Notes under the pieces: model-generated
The model's input: only the letters and a program-made list of their open reading frames with translations
The model's database searches: none
Told to the model about the DNA's origin: nothing
Made by a program: the position numbers and the translations under genes
Assembly (NCBI GenBank): GCA_029262675.1
Contig: JAJCYW010000007.1
Span: 167,101-231,100 of the forward strand
Direction: 5' to 3'
Length of the DNA: 64,000 nucleotides
Source of the DNA: Chloroflexota bacterium
Lineage (GTDB): Bacteria; Chloroflexota; Dehalococcoidia; DSTF01; RBG-16-68-14
In this document: positions 43,434-51,351 of the stretch, in pieces
Layout of the letters: every line of letters begins with the position of its first letter
How positions within the stretch are numbered: the first letter of the stretch is position 1

Positions 43434-44972
43434 CTATGGTGCCGGGGCGTTGGGGCCTCGGTCCCCCATGACCAGCATGACACGTTTGCGCAGATCACCG
43501 GTAGTGCCGCCCCGCACCATAGAGAGCCACCAAGCGGCCATGCCGACGAGGCCAAGGCTGACGAGCAGGAGCTGCGCGTTCAGGCCTGCGCCACCCGGCA
43601 AGGCCGCGCCCTCAGGCGGCTCCATGAGCGGCGCGACGTCTTCCATGACAGCGTCGTATCGGTAGATCGGGAACATGGTCGCTGCGACATCGATTGCCTC
43701 TTGGGCGAGCGTGAACTGGAACAAGCGCAGGTCGTCGTTCTGCTCCAGGCGACCGCCGAGCGGGGCCCGCGACAGATACGGCCGGTCGCCGACGCCATCG
43801 CCGTCGGCGTCGTAGCCGCCGTAATCACTCCAGTAGTTGCCACGCCCGTTGCTGGTCCAAGCCACGCCTTCCGGCAGCGCCAGCGGCACGGCCCCTTGGT
43901 CAACGGCCGGCAACGGATCAGCGTCCTCTCCCGCGCCGCTGTGGGACGACAGGAGCCTCGACGCGAGGCGGCGGCCCAGCGCCTTCACCTGCACCGTGTT
44001 ATCGATCATCGCGTTCTCCACGAACACGATCGGCGCATTCGACATGAGGGCGATGCCGGTATCGTTTAGGGCGAAGAGGTTCTCCCGAAAGATCGCGGTG
44101 GTTCCGATTTCCTGCGGCGTCCCTTCGACGGAGAGGCCGATCTTGTTCTTGAGCAAGCGATTGCCTTCCGCGAAGACATTGTCGCAGTCCTTGAACAGCA
44201 TTCCCGTCCCGGCGGCGCCCTTCCGATTGCTGGAGAACTCGTTGTCCTTCACCAACATGTCGTGTGAGAACATGAATACGCCGCCCGCCAGATTGTCCAG
44301 GAACGTATTCTCCAGGACCCTGTTCCCGTCGGAGTACATGAAGTGCAGGCCGTAGCGGCTCGCCCGCACGTCGTTCTGGCCGATGCCGTTGTCTTCTGAG
44401 AACTCCAGGTGGATACCGTCTGAGGCGTTCTTGATCACGTTTCCGTGGATCACCGAGTTCGTGACGCGCCACATGTAGATGCCGTAGCCTCGCCTGGCGA
44501 CCGGGATGTGGCCGGCCAGGTCCAGGGTGTTGTTCTCCACGGTGCTCCCGTCCGTCCCTCGCAGGTGGATCCCGAAGTGCGAATCCTCGACGCGATTGCC
44601 GCGGAGCGTGACGCGGTTGCCCCTGTTGACCTTGATCGCTGCGGGTTCCAGCGAGATCTTCCGGCTGCTGCCGCGCACGACGAAGCCGGAGAAGGTGACG
44701 TCATCGGCGGTGATCGTGACGACGTCTCCCAGAGCCTGCCCGTCGATGACGGGGAAGTTCCGTCCTATCAGCGTGATCGGTTTGTCGATGGTGATTCGCT
44801 CGTGGAAGACGCCGCCATCGACGACCAGCAATTCGCCCTCTGCCGCACTGTCGATGCGGCTTTGGAGCGACACGCCGGCGCTACCATCTTGCCCTTGTGC
44901 GGCCGTATTCCCAGCGATGAGCAAAGCTGCCGCACACAGCGCGGCGAGGACTGCCACTGCGCGTGCCATCAT
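43434..44972 (-). CDS. nosD: NosD periplasmic copper-maturation protein
   Basis: A 512-residue exported protein: signal peptide at 1-25, then right-handed beta-helix repeats (CASH/NosD type) with many N-x-I/F-x-x-N rungs (for example NRVTLRGNRVEDSHFGIHLRG), and a C-terminal membrane helix (LLLVSLGLVGMAAWWL near 475) followed by a basic tail. NosD works with NosFY in CuZ assembly. The C-terminal anchor is not part of classic proteobacterial NosD. It overlaps the NosB-like gene as ATGA. Confidence 0.92.
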   Translation of the reverse strand: MMARAVAVLAALCAAALLIAGNTAAQGQDGSAGVSLQSRIDSAAEGELLVVDGGVFHERITIDKPITLIGRNFPVIDGQALGDVVTITADDVTFSGFVVRGSSRKISLEPAAIKVNRGNRVTLRGNRVEDSHFGIHLRGTDGSTVENNTLDLAGHIPVARRGYGIYMWRVTNSVIHGNVIKNASDGIHLEFSEDNGIGQNDVRASRYGLHFMYSDGNRVLENTFLDNLAGGVFMFSHDMLVKDNEFSSNRKGAAGTGMLFKDCDNVFAEGNRLLKNKIGLSVEGTPQEIGTTAIFRENLFALNDTGIALMSNAPIVFVENAMIDNTVQVKALGRRLASRLLSSHSGAGEDADPLPAVDQGAVPLALPEGVAWTSNGRGNYWSDYGGYDADGDGVGDRPYLSRAPLGGRLEQNDDLRLFQFTLAQEAIDVAATMFPIYRYDAVMEDVAPLMEPPEGAALPGGAGLNAQLLLVSLGLVGMAAWWLSMVRGGTTGDLRKRVMLVMGDRGPNAPAP

Positions 44973-45664
44973 GACCCGCCGCGTTGCTCGATTCGAGCCG
45001 CGTTCATCGGGTGGGCAGAGAGGTCAGCGGACCGCGAGGGCTCAACCGCCGTCGAGCGTTCTCTGACGGTCGCGACCATCCTCATGGCCGGCGGGCCGAG
45101 CGTGATAACGAGGGCCGCCGCGATCATGAGGTAGAAGCCGATCTCAAAGCTGGTGTCCGAATGGAAATTCCATACCTTTGTTGTACCAAGAACCTTTGGC
45201 GTGAACGAGCCGGTATCGAGTGGGGCTTTCTCGTCCAGCGTATGGCCATAATGGTAGAGCCAGAACTGGAGGTCGGCAACGAAGAAGATAGGGATCGACC
45301 AGAATGCGGCCGTCGTCAACCACTGCAGCCACCTCCGCTTCCAAGCCACGAATGACACAACGAGCGTGGCCGCAGCCAGCGTTACGACGCTCGGAATGAA
45401 GAGCTGCATTTCGGTGACTTCTTCCAACGGCTTCATACCGATGTAGTGATTCAGCCCATTGATCTCGCGGATGTCCTGGTACGGAGAACGTTCATCGCCT
45501 TCAAACTTGTAGCCGTAGGCGTGCATGATCAGGCGCTCGGGGTACTGTCGTGCGACGAGTTCCATCTGCCAGAGCGGAAGGAACAGTGTGGCAGCCAGCA
45601 GAATGCTTGCGATGACGGCTGGCACCAGCCACGTGCCATCCGGTCTGCCGAAGAGGCGCTTCAC
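44969..45664 (-). CDS. nos-cluster membrane protein with NHYIGM motif (NosB-like)
   Basis: A 231-residue protein with four hydrophobic segments (about 12-30, 85-105, 115-135, 185-210). The exported loop after helix one has LVARQYPERLIMHAYGY and INGLNHYIGMKPLE, a pattern seen in the small membrane protein found beside clade II nosZ in many phyla (called NosB). The function is unknown. GTG 45664 is chosen because GGAG lies seven bases upstream; the frame opens at 45730, within the hairpin. It is separated from nosZ by a 16-bp perfect stem-loop. Confidence 0.8.
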   Translation of the reverse strand: MKRLFGRPDGTWLVPAVIASILLAATLFLPLWQMELVARQYPERLIMHAYGYKFEGDERSPYQDIREINGLNHYIGMKPLEEVTEMQLFIPSVVTLAAATLVVSFVAWKRRWLQWLTTAAFWSIPIFFVADLQFWLYHYGHTLDEKAPLDTGSFTPKVLGTTKVWNFHSDTSFEIGFYLMIAAALVITLGPPAMRMVATVRERSTAVEPSRSADLSAHPMNAARIEQRGGS

Positions 45665-45690
45665 GACAGTACTCCGTCCGTCTGTTCTTG

Positions 45691-45728
45691 GCGCGTCCCC
45701 TCCCGCGCTGCGGCGGGAGGGGACGCGC
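45691..45728. terminator. 16-bp perfect hairpin between nosZ and the NosB-like gene
   Basis: GCGCGTCCCCTCCCGC, a six-base loop, then the exact complement. No T-run follows on the nosZ strand. Placed 15 bases after the nosZ stop, it could protect the nosZ mRNA 3' end or attenuate transcription into the maturation genes, raising nosZ relative to them. Confidence 0.75.
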
Positions 45729-45743
45729 ACGTCTCCCCTCGTC

Positions 45744-47822
45744 TTATGGGCCCGCGTTGACGCTGGCGGGCTCTACCAGGAGCCAGCCGGACATCTCCAG
45801 GTGGAGCGCGGAGCAAAATTCCGTGCAGTAGAAGTTGAACACGCCGGACTTGTCCGCAACGAACTCAAACGTCGCCGTCTCGCCCGGCTCCAGGCTGCCT
45901 TGGACGTTGTAGTCCGCGATCGCGAATCCGTGCGTCGCGTCCCTCGTCTGCTCAACGTTCGTCACGTAGATCGTCACATTGTCACCTTCGGTAACACGGA
46001 GGATGTCCGGTACGAAGTGGCTGCGCTGGACCGACATCCACACTGTTACGTTGTTGCCGTCACGTTCGATCCGCTCTCCGCCGGACACGATGGCCTCCGA
46101 GTGCGGTTCCATCGTCAGCGCGTCCGTGCCCGCCGGGTACGTCTCCCACGGCGCAATCTTGTCCGCCTTGATGATTTGAACGTAGTGTGGTTCACCGATC
46201 CCAATGGGCATGTCATAGACGAGGTCCATCGGGTTCGTTTCCGCCATCGCCAGCCCGTCCTTGATGTCGATGAGCTGGAAGTTCTGCGGGTGGAGCGGCC
46301 CGATCGGCGCGTAACGGTCGATCGACCACTTGTTGAGCGCCACCATCCAGTTGTCATCTGGAGACACCGTGTCTCCTTCCGCGGTGGCCAAGTGTCCGAT
46401 GTTGAAGTGAACGTTGACCTTGTCTTGCAGCGTGAACGCGGTCTCGCCCGAGGGGATTACGTCATCGCCCAGGCTCCATTTGGCAATTGCGCTCTCCAAG
46501 AACAGGCTGGTGTAGCCGTGGCCCTTGCTGTCGAACTGCGTGTGCAGCGGTCCCAGACCAACTTCAACTTGCCCGACCATGACTGAGTCGAAGTTCAAGA
46601 TCGGAACGCCGAAGGGGTCGGTGCCCTCGAAGTCCTCGTTCGCGATGGCTTCCTGGACCTTCTCGAAGTCGTAGATCGTCGTCGTCGGATCGAGCTTGCC
46701 TGAGACGACCAGGTAGCGGCCCGTCGGGTCCACGTCGATGCCGTGCGGGCTCTTCGGTTCTGGGATCAGGTAGAAGATGCCCTCTGCGACGGCCGTCTCC
46801 AGCGTAATCACCGGCAAGCCACCCATTTCTGTGGTCTTTCCGTCGGCGACGATTTGCTCGGCGGCCTTCCAGTTAATCACGTGGAGGTAGTCGAAGTTCT
46901 CTTCCGACGCGCCGATTTCCAGCGGGTCTCCGATCGGCGTATCAGTATCGACATCGAAGTCCGCTCCGGGAGCCATCTCCGTGTTGAAGGAGCCGATGAA
47001 CGACCAGCCTGAGCTGATCAGCTTACCCGCGTCGGCCAGGTCCTGCGTGTAAGGCGGCAGCTCGATCTGGAAGCTGTCGTCGAGGTTGACCTGTCCGGTG
47101 TCCGGGTCGAGCGCGAGATATGAGGCGGCACCGCGGAACTTCGCCTCGTAATCCGAAACGTCCGCGTAGTCGCCTGGCGGCCAGACCATCGGGAACTTGG
47201 AGGAGATCATCGCGTACTCAGAGTCCGGGGTGACGAACATCCCTCCGTGAGAGGTCTGGATGTTCGGCACATCGACGATCTGCTTGACACGCATGTCGCG
47301 CAGGTCAATCATCGCCATTCGTCCGTTTGCCCGGTCGTTCGCGTAGAGCCAGCGACCGTCATAGTCGCCGGCGGTCTCGCTAAGAGCCGGATGGTGAACG
47401 TCGCCCCAGGTCAGGTCCAGACCCTCGGCGTTCCCCTCTTCGAGGATCGTGTCGCCCCAGTCCGCGCCTAACCCGAATCCCTGCCAAGGCTCCGGCGAAA
47501 ATGCCGCGATCACCTTTAACAAACGCATGGAGGGCATGCCGATGACAAAGATCTGTCCTGAGTGTCCGCCCGACGCGAACATGATGTACTCGTCGTATTC
47601 GCCCGGCGGCACAAATGACTGTAGGGCATGGCGAATGTCATCGGGCGTAAACCCGCGCTCATCCGCTATTGCTTGCAGGTCACCATCTAGGCCGGCGCCG
47701 TTCGTTGGCGTATCGCCGTCGCCGTCGTCATCATCGCTGCTACAACTCGCACCGAAGACGAGCGCCCCTAATACGAGTGCACCAACTACGACCACCATGG
47801 TCAGACGTAGATGCTTCTTCAT
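45744..47822 (-). CDS. nosZ: Nitrous-oxide reductase, clade II, Sec-exported lipoprotein
   Basis: A 692-residue NosZ reducing N2O to N2. The N-terminus is a Sec lipoprotein signal with lipobox cysteine 27 and an acidic SSDDDDGDGD linker, not a Tat signal. The seven CuZ histidines can be placed at H143, H144, H192, H360, H427, H477 and H546 in the usual seven-bladed propeller contexts (DVHH, SHGG, SPHG, GPLHTQFD, GHLATAEGD, EPHY). The C-terminal cupredoxin has the complete CuA set: H631, C666, C670, H674 and M677 (CTEFCSALHLEM). AAGGAGG precedes the ATG. It heads the nos operon. No NosR is encoded nearby, as in other clade II clusters. Confidence 0.96.
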   Translation of the reverse strand: MKKHLRLTMVVVVGALVLGALVFGASCSSDDDDGDGDTPTNGAGLDGDLQAIADERGFTPDDIRHALQSFVPPGEYDEYIMFASGGHSGQIFVIGMPSMRLLKVIAAFSPEPWQGFGLGADWGDTILEEGNAEGLDLTWGDVHHPALSETAGDYDGRWLYANDRANGRMAMIDLRDMRVKQIVDVPNIQTSHGGMFVTPDSEYAMISSKFPMVWPPGDYADVSDYEAKFRGAASYLALDPDTGQVNLDDSFQIELPPYTQDLADAGKLISSGWSFIGSFNTEMAPGADFDVDTDTPIGDPLEIGASEENFDYLHVINWKAAEQIVADGKTTEMGGLPVITLETAVAEGIFYLIPEPKSPHGIDVDPTGRYLVVSGKLDPTTTIYDFEKVQEAIANEDFEGTDPFGVPILNFDSVMVGQVEVGLGPLHTQFDSKGHGYTSLFLESAIAKWSLGDDVIPSGETAFTLQDKVNVHFNIGHLATAEGDTVSPDDNWMVALNKWSIDRYAPIGPLHPQNFQLIDIKDGLAMAETNPMDLVYDMPIGIGEPHYVQIIKADKIAPWETYPAGTDALTMEPHSEAIVSGGERIERDGNNVTVWMSVQRSHFVPDILRVTEGDNVTIYVTNVEQTRDATHGFAIADYNVQGSLEPGETATFEFVADKSGVFNFYCTEFCSALHLEMSGWLLVEPASVNAGP

Positions 47823-47960
47823 GAGAACCCTCCTTGCCCTCTACGCGCGCTACCTACTCCCCTCAGAGCAGACAGCGTGTCCTATGGATCCCTTCCTTTT
47901 CTGTCCCCTAGAACGTATGTGATTGTGCTTTCTGTCACTGGTGCCAGATGTCCTTTTTTG

Positions 47961-47978
47961 TAAGGCCGACTGGCCCTA
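47961..47978. promoter_or_regulatory. nos palindrome 1
   Basis: TAAGGCCGACTGGCCCTA: GGCC arms around GACT. It is the unit closest to nosZ, about 140 bases upstream of its start codon. Confidence 0.6.
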
Positions 47979-48095
47979 AGGACTTGTCTCATGAATTGCT
48001 TCCTTCTCTTGTTCCGTAGAACGTACGTGGAACGTACAGGATTGAGTACGCAGGAGATTGCTCCTTCTGTCACTGACGCCAGATGTCCTGTTTCG

Positions 48096-48113
48096 TAAGG
48101 CCGTCTGGCCCTA
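48096..48113. promoter_or_regulatory. nos palindrome 2
   Basis: TAAGGCCGTCTGGCCCTA, 135 bases from palindrome 1. The central GTCT matches, on the other strand, the AGAC of the usp box type GGGCC-GGAC-GGCCC. Confidence 0.6.
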
Positions 48114-48204
48114 ATAACGTGTCCTTATGAATCGCTTCCTTCTTCGTTCCCTAGAACGTGGAATATTGTGCTTTAATTCACCTGTGCCAGATATCCCTTT
48201 GGGA

Positions 48205-48221
48205 GAGGCCGACTGGCCCTA
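48205..48221. promoter_or_regulatory. nos palindrome 3, overlapping the cupredoxin -35 region
   Basis: GAGGCCGACTGGCCCTA. Its right arm reaches the -35 position of the promoter whose -10 is TACAAT at 48240-48245, the arrangement expected for activation by a bound regulator touching RNA polymerase. Confidence 0.6.
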
Positions 48222-48245
48222 GCGAGTAGACGCGGCCGCTACAAT
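48217..48245 (+). promoter_or_regulatory. Putative promoter of the cupredoxin gene
   Basis: A good -10, TACAAT (48240-48245), lies 40 bases before the start codon. The -35 position 17 bases upstream has no TTGACA match and is covered by palindrome 3, consistent with an activator-dependent promoter. Confidence 0.5.
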
Positions 48246-48285
48246 ATTGGGAAACAAGAAGAGGCGAAAGGAAGGTACCGACGAA

Positions 48286-48750
48286 ATGCTGGGAAACAGG
48301 AAATGGATGGTGGCGTTCGCAACAACTGTCGTGACTGCGTTGCTAGTACTTGCAGTGGCGTGCGGCGGAGGAGATGACGACGATCCGACGGCGACCGACA
48401 CGCCGGGCAATGGCGCGGACCCGACGGACGCGCCGGTGCAGGAGACCGATCTGGAGGTAGGGACGCTGGAGGGAAGGCTCCTCTACTCCAAGACCGAGCT
48501 GTCGGCTCCTGCCGGCGAAGCATTCACCATCATCTACGACAATACCGACGTTGGTCTTCCTCACAACTTGTCGTTGTACGCGACGGAGGACGCCTACAAG
48601 GCCGACGAGGAAGCTATCGCTGGTTCGGAAACGTTGGCCGGTCCCATCACTCAGGAGGTGGATGTCCCGGCCCTGGATGCGGGCGACTACTTCTTCATCT
48701 GCCTCGTCCACCCAACCACCATGTTCGGGACGCTGCACGTGGTTGAATAG
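48286..48750 (+). CDS. Blue-copper (cupredoxin) lipoprotein
   Basis: A 154-residue lipoprotein: lipobox LAVAC (C26), a GGGDDDD and TP-rich linker to about residue 55, then a cupredoxin domain. The type 1 copper ligands are H93 (LPHNLSLY), C139, H142 and M146 (CLVHPTTM). It resembles plastocyanin/auracyanin-type electron carriers and, given its divergent position beside nosZ, is a candidate electron donor to the NosZ CuA site. ATG 48286 has AAGGAAGG upstream; a TTG at 48247 is in frame but falls next to the -10. Confidence 0.85.
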   Translation: MLGNRKWMVAFATTVVTALLVLAVACGGGDDDDPTATDTPGNGADPTDAPVQETDLEVGTLEGRLLYSKTELSAPAGEAFTIIYDNTDVGLPHNLSLYATEDAYKADEEAIAGSETLAGPITQEVDVPALDAGDYFFICLVHPTTMFGTLHVVE

Positions 48751-49243
48751 CTGAACAGCGTTCACGACGCCCACAGACAGGAATCGCACGCTGTGACCGA
48801 ACGGCGTCCTGATCCGAGGCCTTAGGCAGGTGTATCGATTCGACATCGAGACTAGATTCTGGGTGTGGCCACTTTGGCTGCAGGCAGTCGGCTCCCTTCA
48901 TGGAACAGGCTGCCTGCAGTCCGCTTTCTTTCCGCGACCTCAGCGATGCTGCGGCGCTACGCCATTGCCTGCGCGCATGAAGCGCAGCGTCTCATTTCTG
49001 CTCTGCTGATGCGATGGTGAAGCCAGGCTGGGCTCTCACATCTGGCGGTCGTGGGTTATGGACGACGAGAGCCAAGCCTGCAAAGCCCACGCAGACCGGC
49101 TCCGCGCGCTTGCCGCCCAAACCCGTTTGCCGCGACGCCTTGGAACAATGCGCGCCGCGCGGTAGCATTATGTTCACCGTATCCGGGACGAACGAAGTCG
49201 CGAACTAGATTCGCGTTCGTATAAAGGTTGAGGAGTTGTGGCA
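48751..49243. other. Intergenic, one inverted repeat
   Basis: No gene recognised. CTGCAGGCAG (48878-48887) and CTGCCTGCAG (48910-48919) form a 10-bp inverted repeat with a 22-base loop, 130 bases after the cupredoxin gene, possibly its transcription end. The last 100 bases (from about 49155) resemble the region upstream of the second lipoprotein gene, so the duplication includes the promoter. Confidence 0.45.
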
Positions 49244-49891
49244 ATGGTGGGACGACATCGAACTTCACTCATGGCGCTGGCGGCGGTTCTGGGAGTAGTA
49301 TTGCTACTCACGCTCGCCGCGTGCTCAGACGATGGCGACTCGCCGGGAGACGGAGACGCGACCGTCACGCCTGCGTCCGACACAGCGGTACCGACCGAGA
49401 CTCCCAGCCCATCCGAGGTGCGGCTGACGGCAGACGGCTGCGCCGCGGATTGCGCGTTCGCACTGAATCAATCGTTCACACTCACACTGGAGACGATCGA
49501 AGCGCCGGCCCCCGGGTACATCGGTGCACAGTCATTCATCGATTTCGGCGACCTGCTCATCTACGACGCGTCGCAGCGCGAGCCGCAGGAGGAGATAGTG
49601 TGGCCGGACTGCGCGGACAGCGTGGCATTGCGTGACCAGGGCTTCGGCCCGACCTTGGTGAGCCACGGCTGTCTGACCGGCCTCATACCGCCTCTCCCTG
49701 TGAGCAACGCCACCGGCACGTTCGTCGAGATCACGCTGACCTGCTCCGCGACGCCCAGCAGCACCGACGTCCGCGTCGTGCCGGATGGCGACCCGGTGGC
49801 GGTTAACAGCGGCACCGTCTACGCGCAAGCGCCGGATGGAACGGTTCGCTCCACACCATTAGCCCGCGACTTGACGATCACGTGCGGCTAA
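49244..49891 (+). CDS. Cysteine-rich lipoprotein, paralogue 1
   Basis: A 215-residue lipoprotein (lipobox LAAC near residue 26) with a short TP/SP linker and a beta-rich domain holding six cysteines: DGCAADC, VWPDC, SHGC, LTC and the terminal ITCG. The pattern suggests three disulfides. I do not recognise the family; the fold could be a cohesin-like or immunoglobulin-like sandwich. ATG 49244 has AGGAG eight bases upstream. The next gene is a clear paralogue with the same cysteine pattern. Confidence 0.72.
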   Translation: MVGRHRTSLMALAAVLGVVLLLTLAACSDDGDSPGDGDATVTPASDTAVPTETPSPSEVRLTADGCAADCAFALNQSFTLTLETIEAPAPGYIGAQSFIDFGDLLIYDASQREPQEEIVWPDCADSVALRDQGFGPTLVSHGCLTGLIPPLPVSNATGTFVEITLTCSATPSSTDVRVVPDGDPVAVNSGTVYAQAPDGTVRSTPLARDLTITCG

Positions 49892-50009
49892 CGGCCGCGC
49901 CCGTGCGGCTAACAGCCGCGCGGTAGCAGTATTTTCGCTGTGTCCTGGAGGAACTGCCGCATAATCGAGCTGGATGCGCGTTCCAAAACGGGTTCGAGGA
50001 GCTGTGGCA

Positions 50010-50807
50010 TTGGTGAGACAAAGTAAGGCATCGCACATGGCGCTAGTGGCCGTGCTGGGCGTGCTGCTGGTCACGCTCGCCGCTTGCTCTTCGGACGGCG
50101 ATCCGCGCGAATCGAATGATGGCGATCCTACGGGCACGCCGGGCAACAGCGCCACCGCGACCGCGCTGCAGGCAAGTGCTACGCCGGGCAACAGCGCGAC
50201 CGCGACCGCGTTGCAGGCGAACGCCACTGCGCGCCAGGCGAACGCTACGCTGGTCGCCAGTCAGCCGACCCCCCAGCCGGGTAACAGCAACATGGTCATC
50301 CCACCCGGTCCGACGACTACCCCCAGCCCGTCTGAAATGCGGCTGACGGCCGACGGCTGCACGGCCGACTGCGCGTTCGCGCTCAACCAGTCGTTCACGC
50401 TTGCACTGGAGATCATCAACGCGCCCCCAACTGGCTATATCGCGTTGCAGTCTCTTATCGACTATGGCGACCACCTGTTGTACGACGCGGCGCGGCGCGA
50501 CCCGCAGGAGGAGATAGTGTGGCCGGACTGCGCGCAAGGCGTATCAGTTCGTAACCAGATTGCCCTGAACCTCGTCGGCCACGGCTGCCTGACCGCCATT
50601 ATTCCGCCGCTTCCCATCAGCAACGCCACCGGACCATTCGTCGAAATCACGCTGACGTGCTCGGCAGAACACAGTAGCACCGCCGTCCGCATTGTGCCGC
50701 ATGGTGACCCAGTAACGCAGTCCAGCGGAACCGTCTTCGCTCAACCGGATGCACTGGGGACCCTCTCCGTACCATCAGTCAGCGACCTGACGATCGCGTG
50801 CGGCTAA
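50010..50807 (+). CDS. Cysteine-rich lipoprotein, paralogue 2
   Basis: Paralogue of the preceding gene, with the same lipobox context, DGCTADC, VWPDC, GHGC, LTC and final IACG. The linker is longer and contains two 15-residue repeats (TPGNSATATALQA plus two residues). By alignment with paralogue 1 the start is TTG 50010, with AGGAG at the same spacing; ATG 49974 is in frame but has no site. Outer-face, membrane-anchored. Function unknown. Confidence 0.72.
   Translation: MVRQSKASHMALVAVLGVLLVTLAACSSDGDPRESNDGDPTGTPGNSATATALQASATPGNSATATALQANATARQANATLVASQPTPQPGNSNMVIPPGPTTTPSPSEMRLTADGCTADCAFALNQSFTLALEIINAPPTGYIALQSLIDYGDHLLYDAARRDPQEEIVWPDCAQGVSVRNQIALNLVGHGCLTAIIPPLPISNATGPFVEITLTCSAEHSSTAVRIVPHGDPVTQSSGTVFAQPDALGTLSVPSVSDLTIACG
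50136..50225 (+). repeat. Two 45-base tandem repeats inside paralogue 2
   Basis: ACGCCGGGCAACAGC begins each 45-base unit (50136 and 50181); a partial third unit follows. They lengthen the lipoprotein linker in frame, absent from paralogue 1, and probably arose by slippage. Confidence 0.75.
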
Positions 50808-50847
50808 GCCACGCCATGTCTACGTGTCTATATAAGGAGAGGCCGCT

Positions 50848-51270
50848 ATGGGGGAGATGACGAACGAGGCACGCGAGGCCTTCCTCGCCGAGCCCAGGCT
50901 GGGCATATTCACTTCGCTGCTGGCCGACGGCGCGCCCATCGCCGTGCCGGTGTGGTTCGAATGGGACGGCGAGCTGGCGCTGGTCTTTACGGGCGTCAAC
51001 TCGCCGAAGCTCACGCGGCTGCAGCGGGACCCACGGGCGTCGCTCCTCGTCGTCAACAACGTCGGCGAGCCGGAGGCGTGGGTCGCCATCGACGCCGAGG
51101 TGCGGATCGAAGAAGAAGGTGGCGCGGAGCTCGCCGCTCGTCTCGCGGACCGCTACTGGGACATGTCAGACGACGACCACCGAGCGACGGTCGACATGTG
51201 GACGAGCGCGGGAACGATGCTGCGTGTCCTCGTATTCGAGCCGACCGCCGTCCGCACCTACGGAGGCTGA
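50848..51270 (+). CDS. PPOX-class flavin-binding protein (pyridoxamine 5'-phosphate oxidase family)
   Basis: A 140-residue split-barrel protein: PRLGIFTSLLADGAPIAVPVWFEWDG at 14-39 is the characteristic first beta-hairpin, followed by LVFTGVNSPKLTRLQRDPRASLLVVN. Members bind FMN, F420 or haem; which one cannot be told. AAGGAG precedes the ATG. Cytoplasmic, rightward, 80 bases before the amidase gene. Confidence 0.83.
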   Translation: MGEMTNEAREAFLAEPRLGIFTSLLADGAPIAVPVWFEWDGELALVFTGVNSPKLTRLQRDPRASLLVVNNVGEPEAWVAIDAEVRIEEEGGAELAARLADRYWDMSDDDHRATVDMWTSAGTMLRVLVFEPTAVRTYGG

Positions 51271-51351
51271 CGCCGGCGGCGAGCCAGCGAGATCGAAGCG
51301 GCGTGGTATCATACGACGCCCGCGACGCGCCCCCATACCAAGGAGCAGACC

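Larger units (their letters stand above)
47886..48221. repeat. Three degenerate tandem repeats of about 95-130 bases
   Basis: The units (about 47886-47978, 47996-48113 and 48127-48221) share, in order, CTTCCTT, a GTTCC-TAGAACGT block, a CAAT-rich block, CTGTCAC, GCCAGATGTCC and a GGCC palindrome. The middle unit is longer by about 35 bases, holding extra CGTAC motifs. Repetition of a whole regulatory unit suggests stepwise duplication of an activator site. Confidence 0.75.
47823..48285. other. Divergent nosZ/cupredoxin control region
   Basis: About 460 bases with no gene, filled by three degenerate tandem repeats (47886-48221) and a plus-strand promoter for the cupredoxin gene. Both nosZ and the cupredoxin gene are read away from it. 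Confidence 0.7.

Noticed and set aside
45525..46586. A 353-codon plus-strand frame inside nosZ
   Set aside because: Antisense of nosZ, whose copper ligands are complete on the minus strand.
47886..48221. CRISPR array
   Set aside because: Only three units, with degenerate repeats over their whole length and no unique spacers between short exact repeats; no cas genes.
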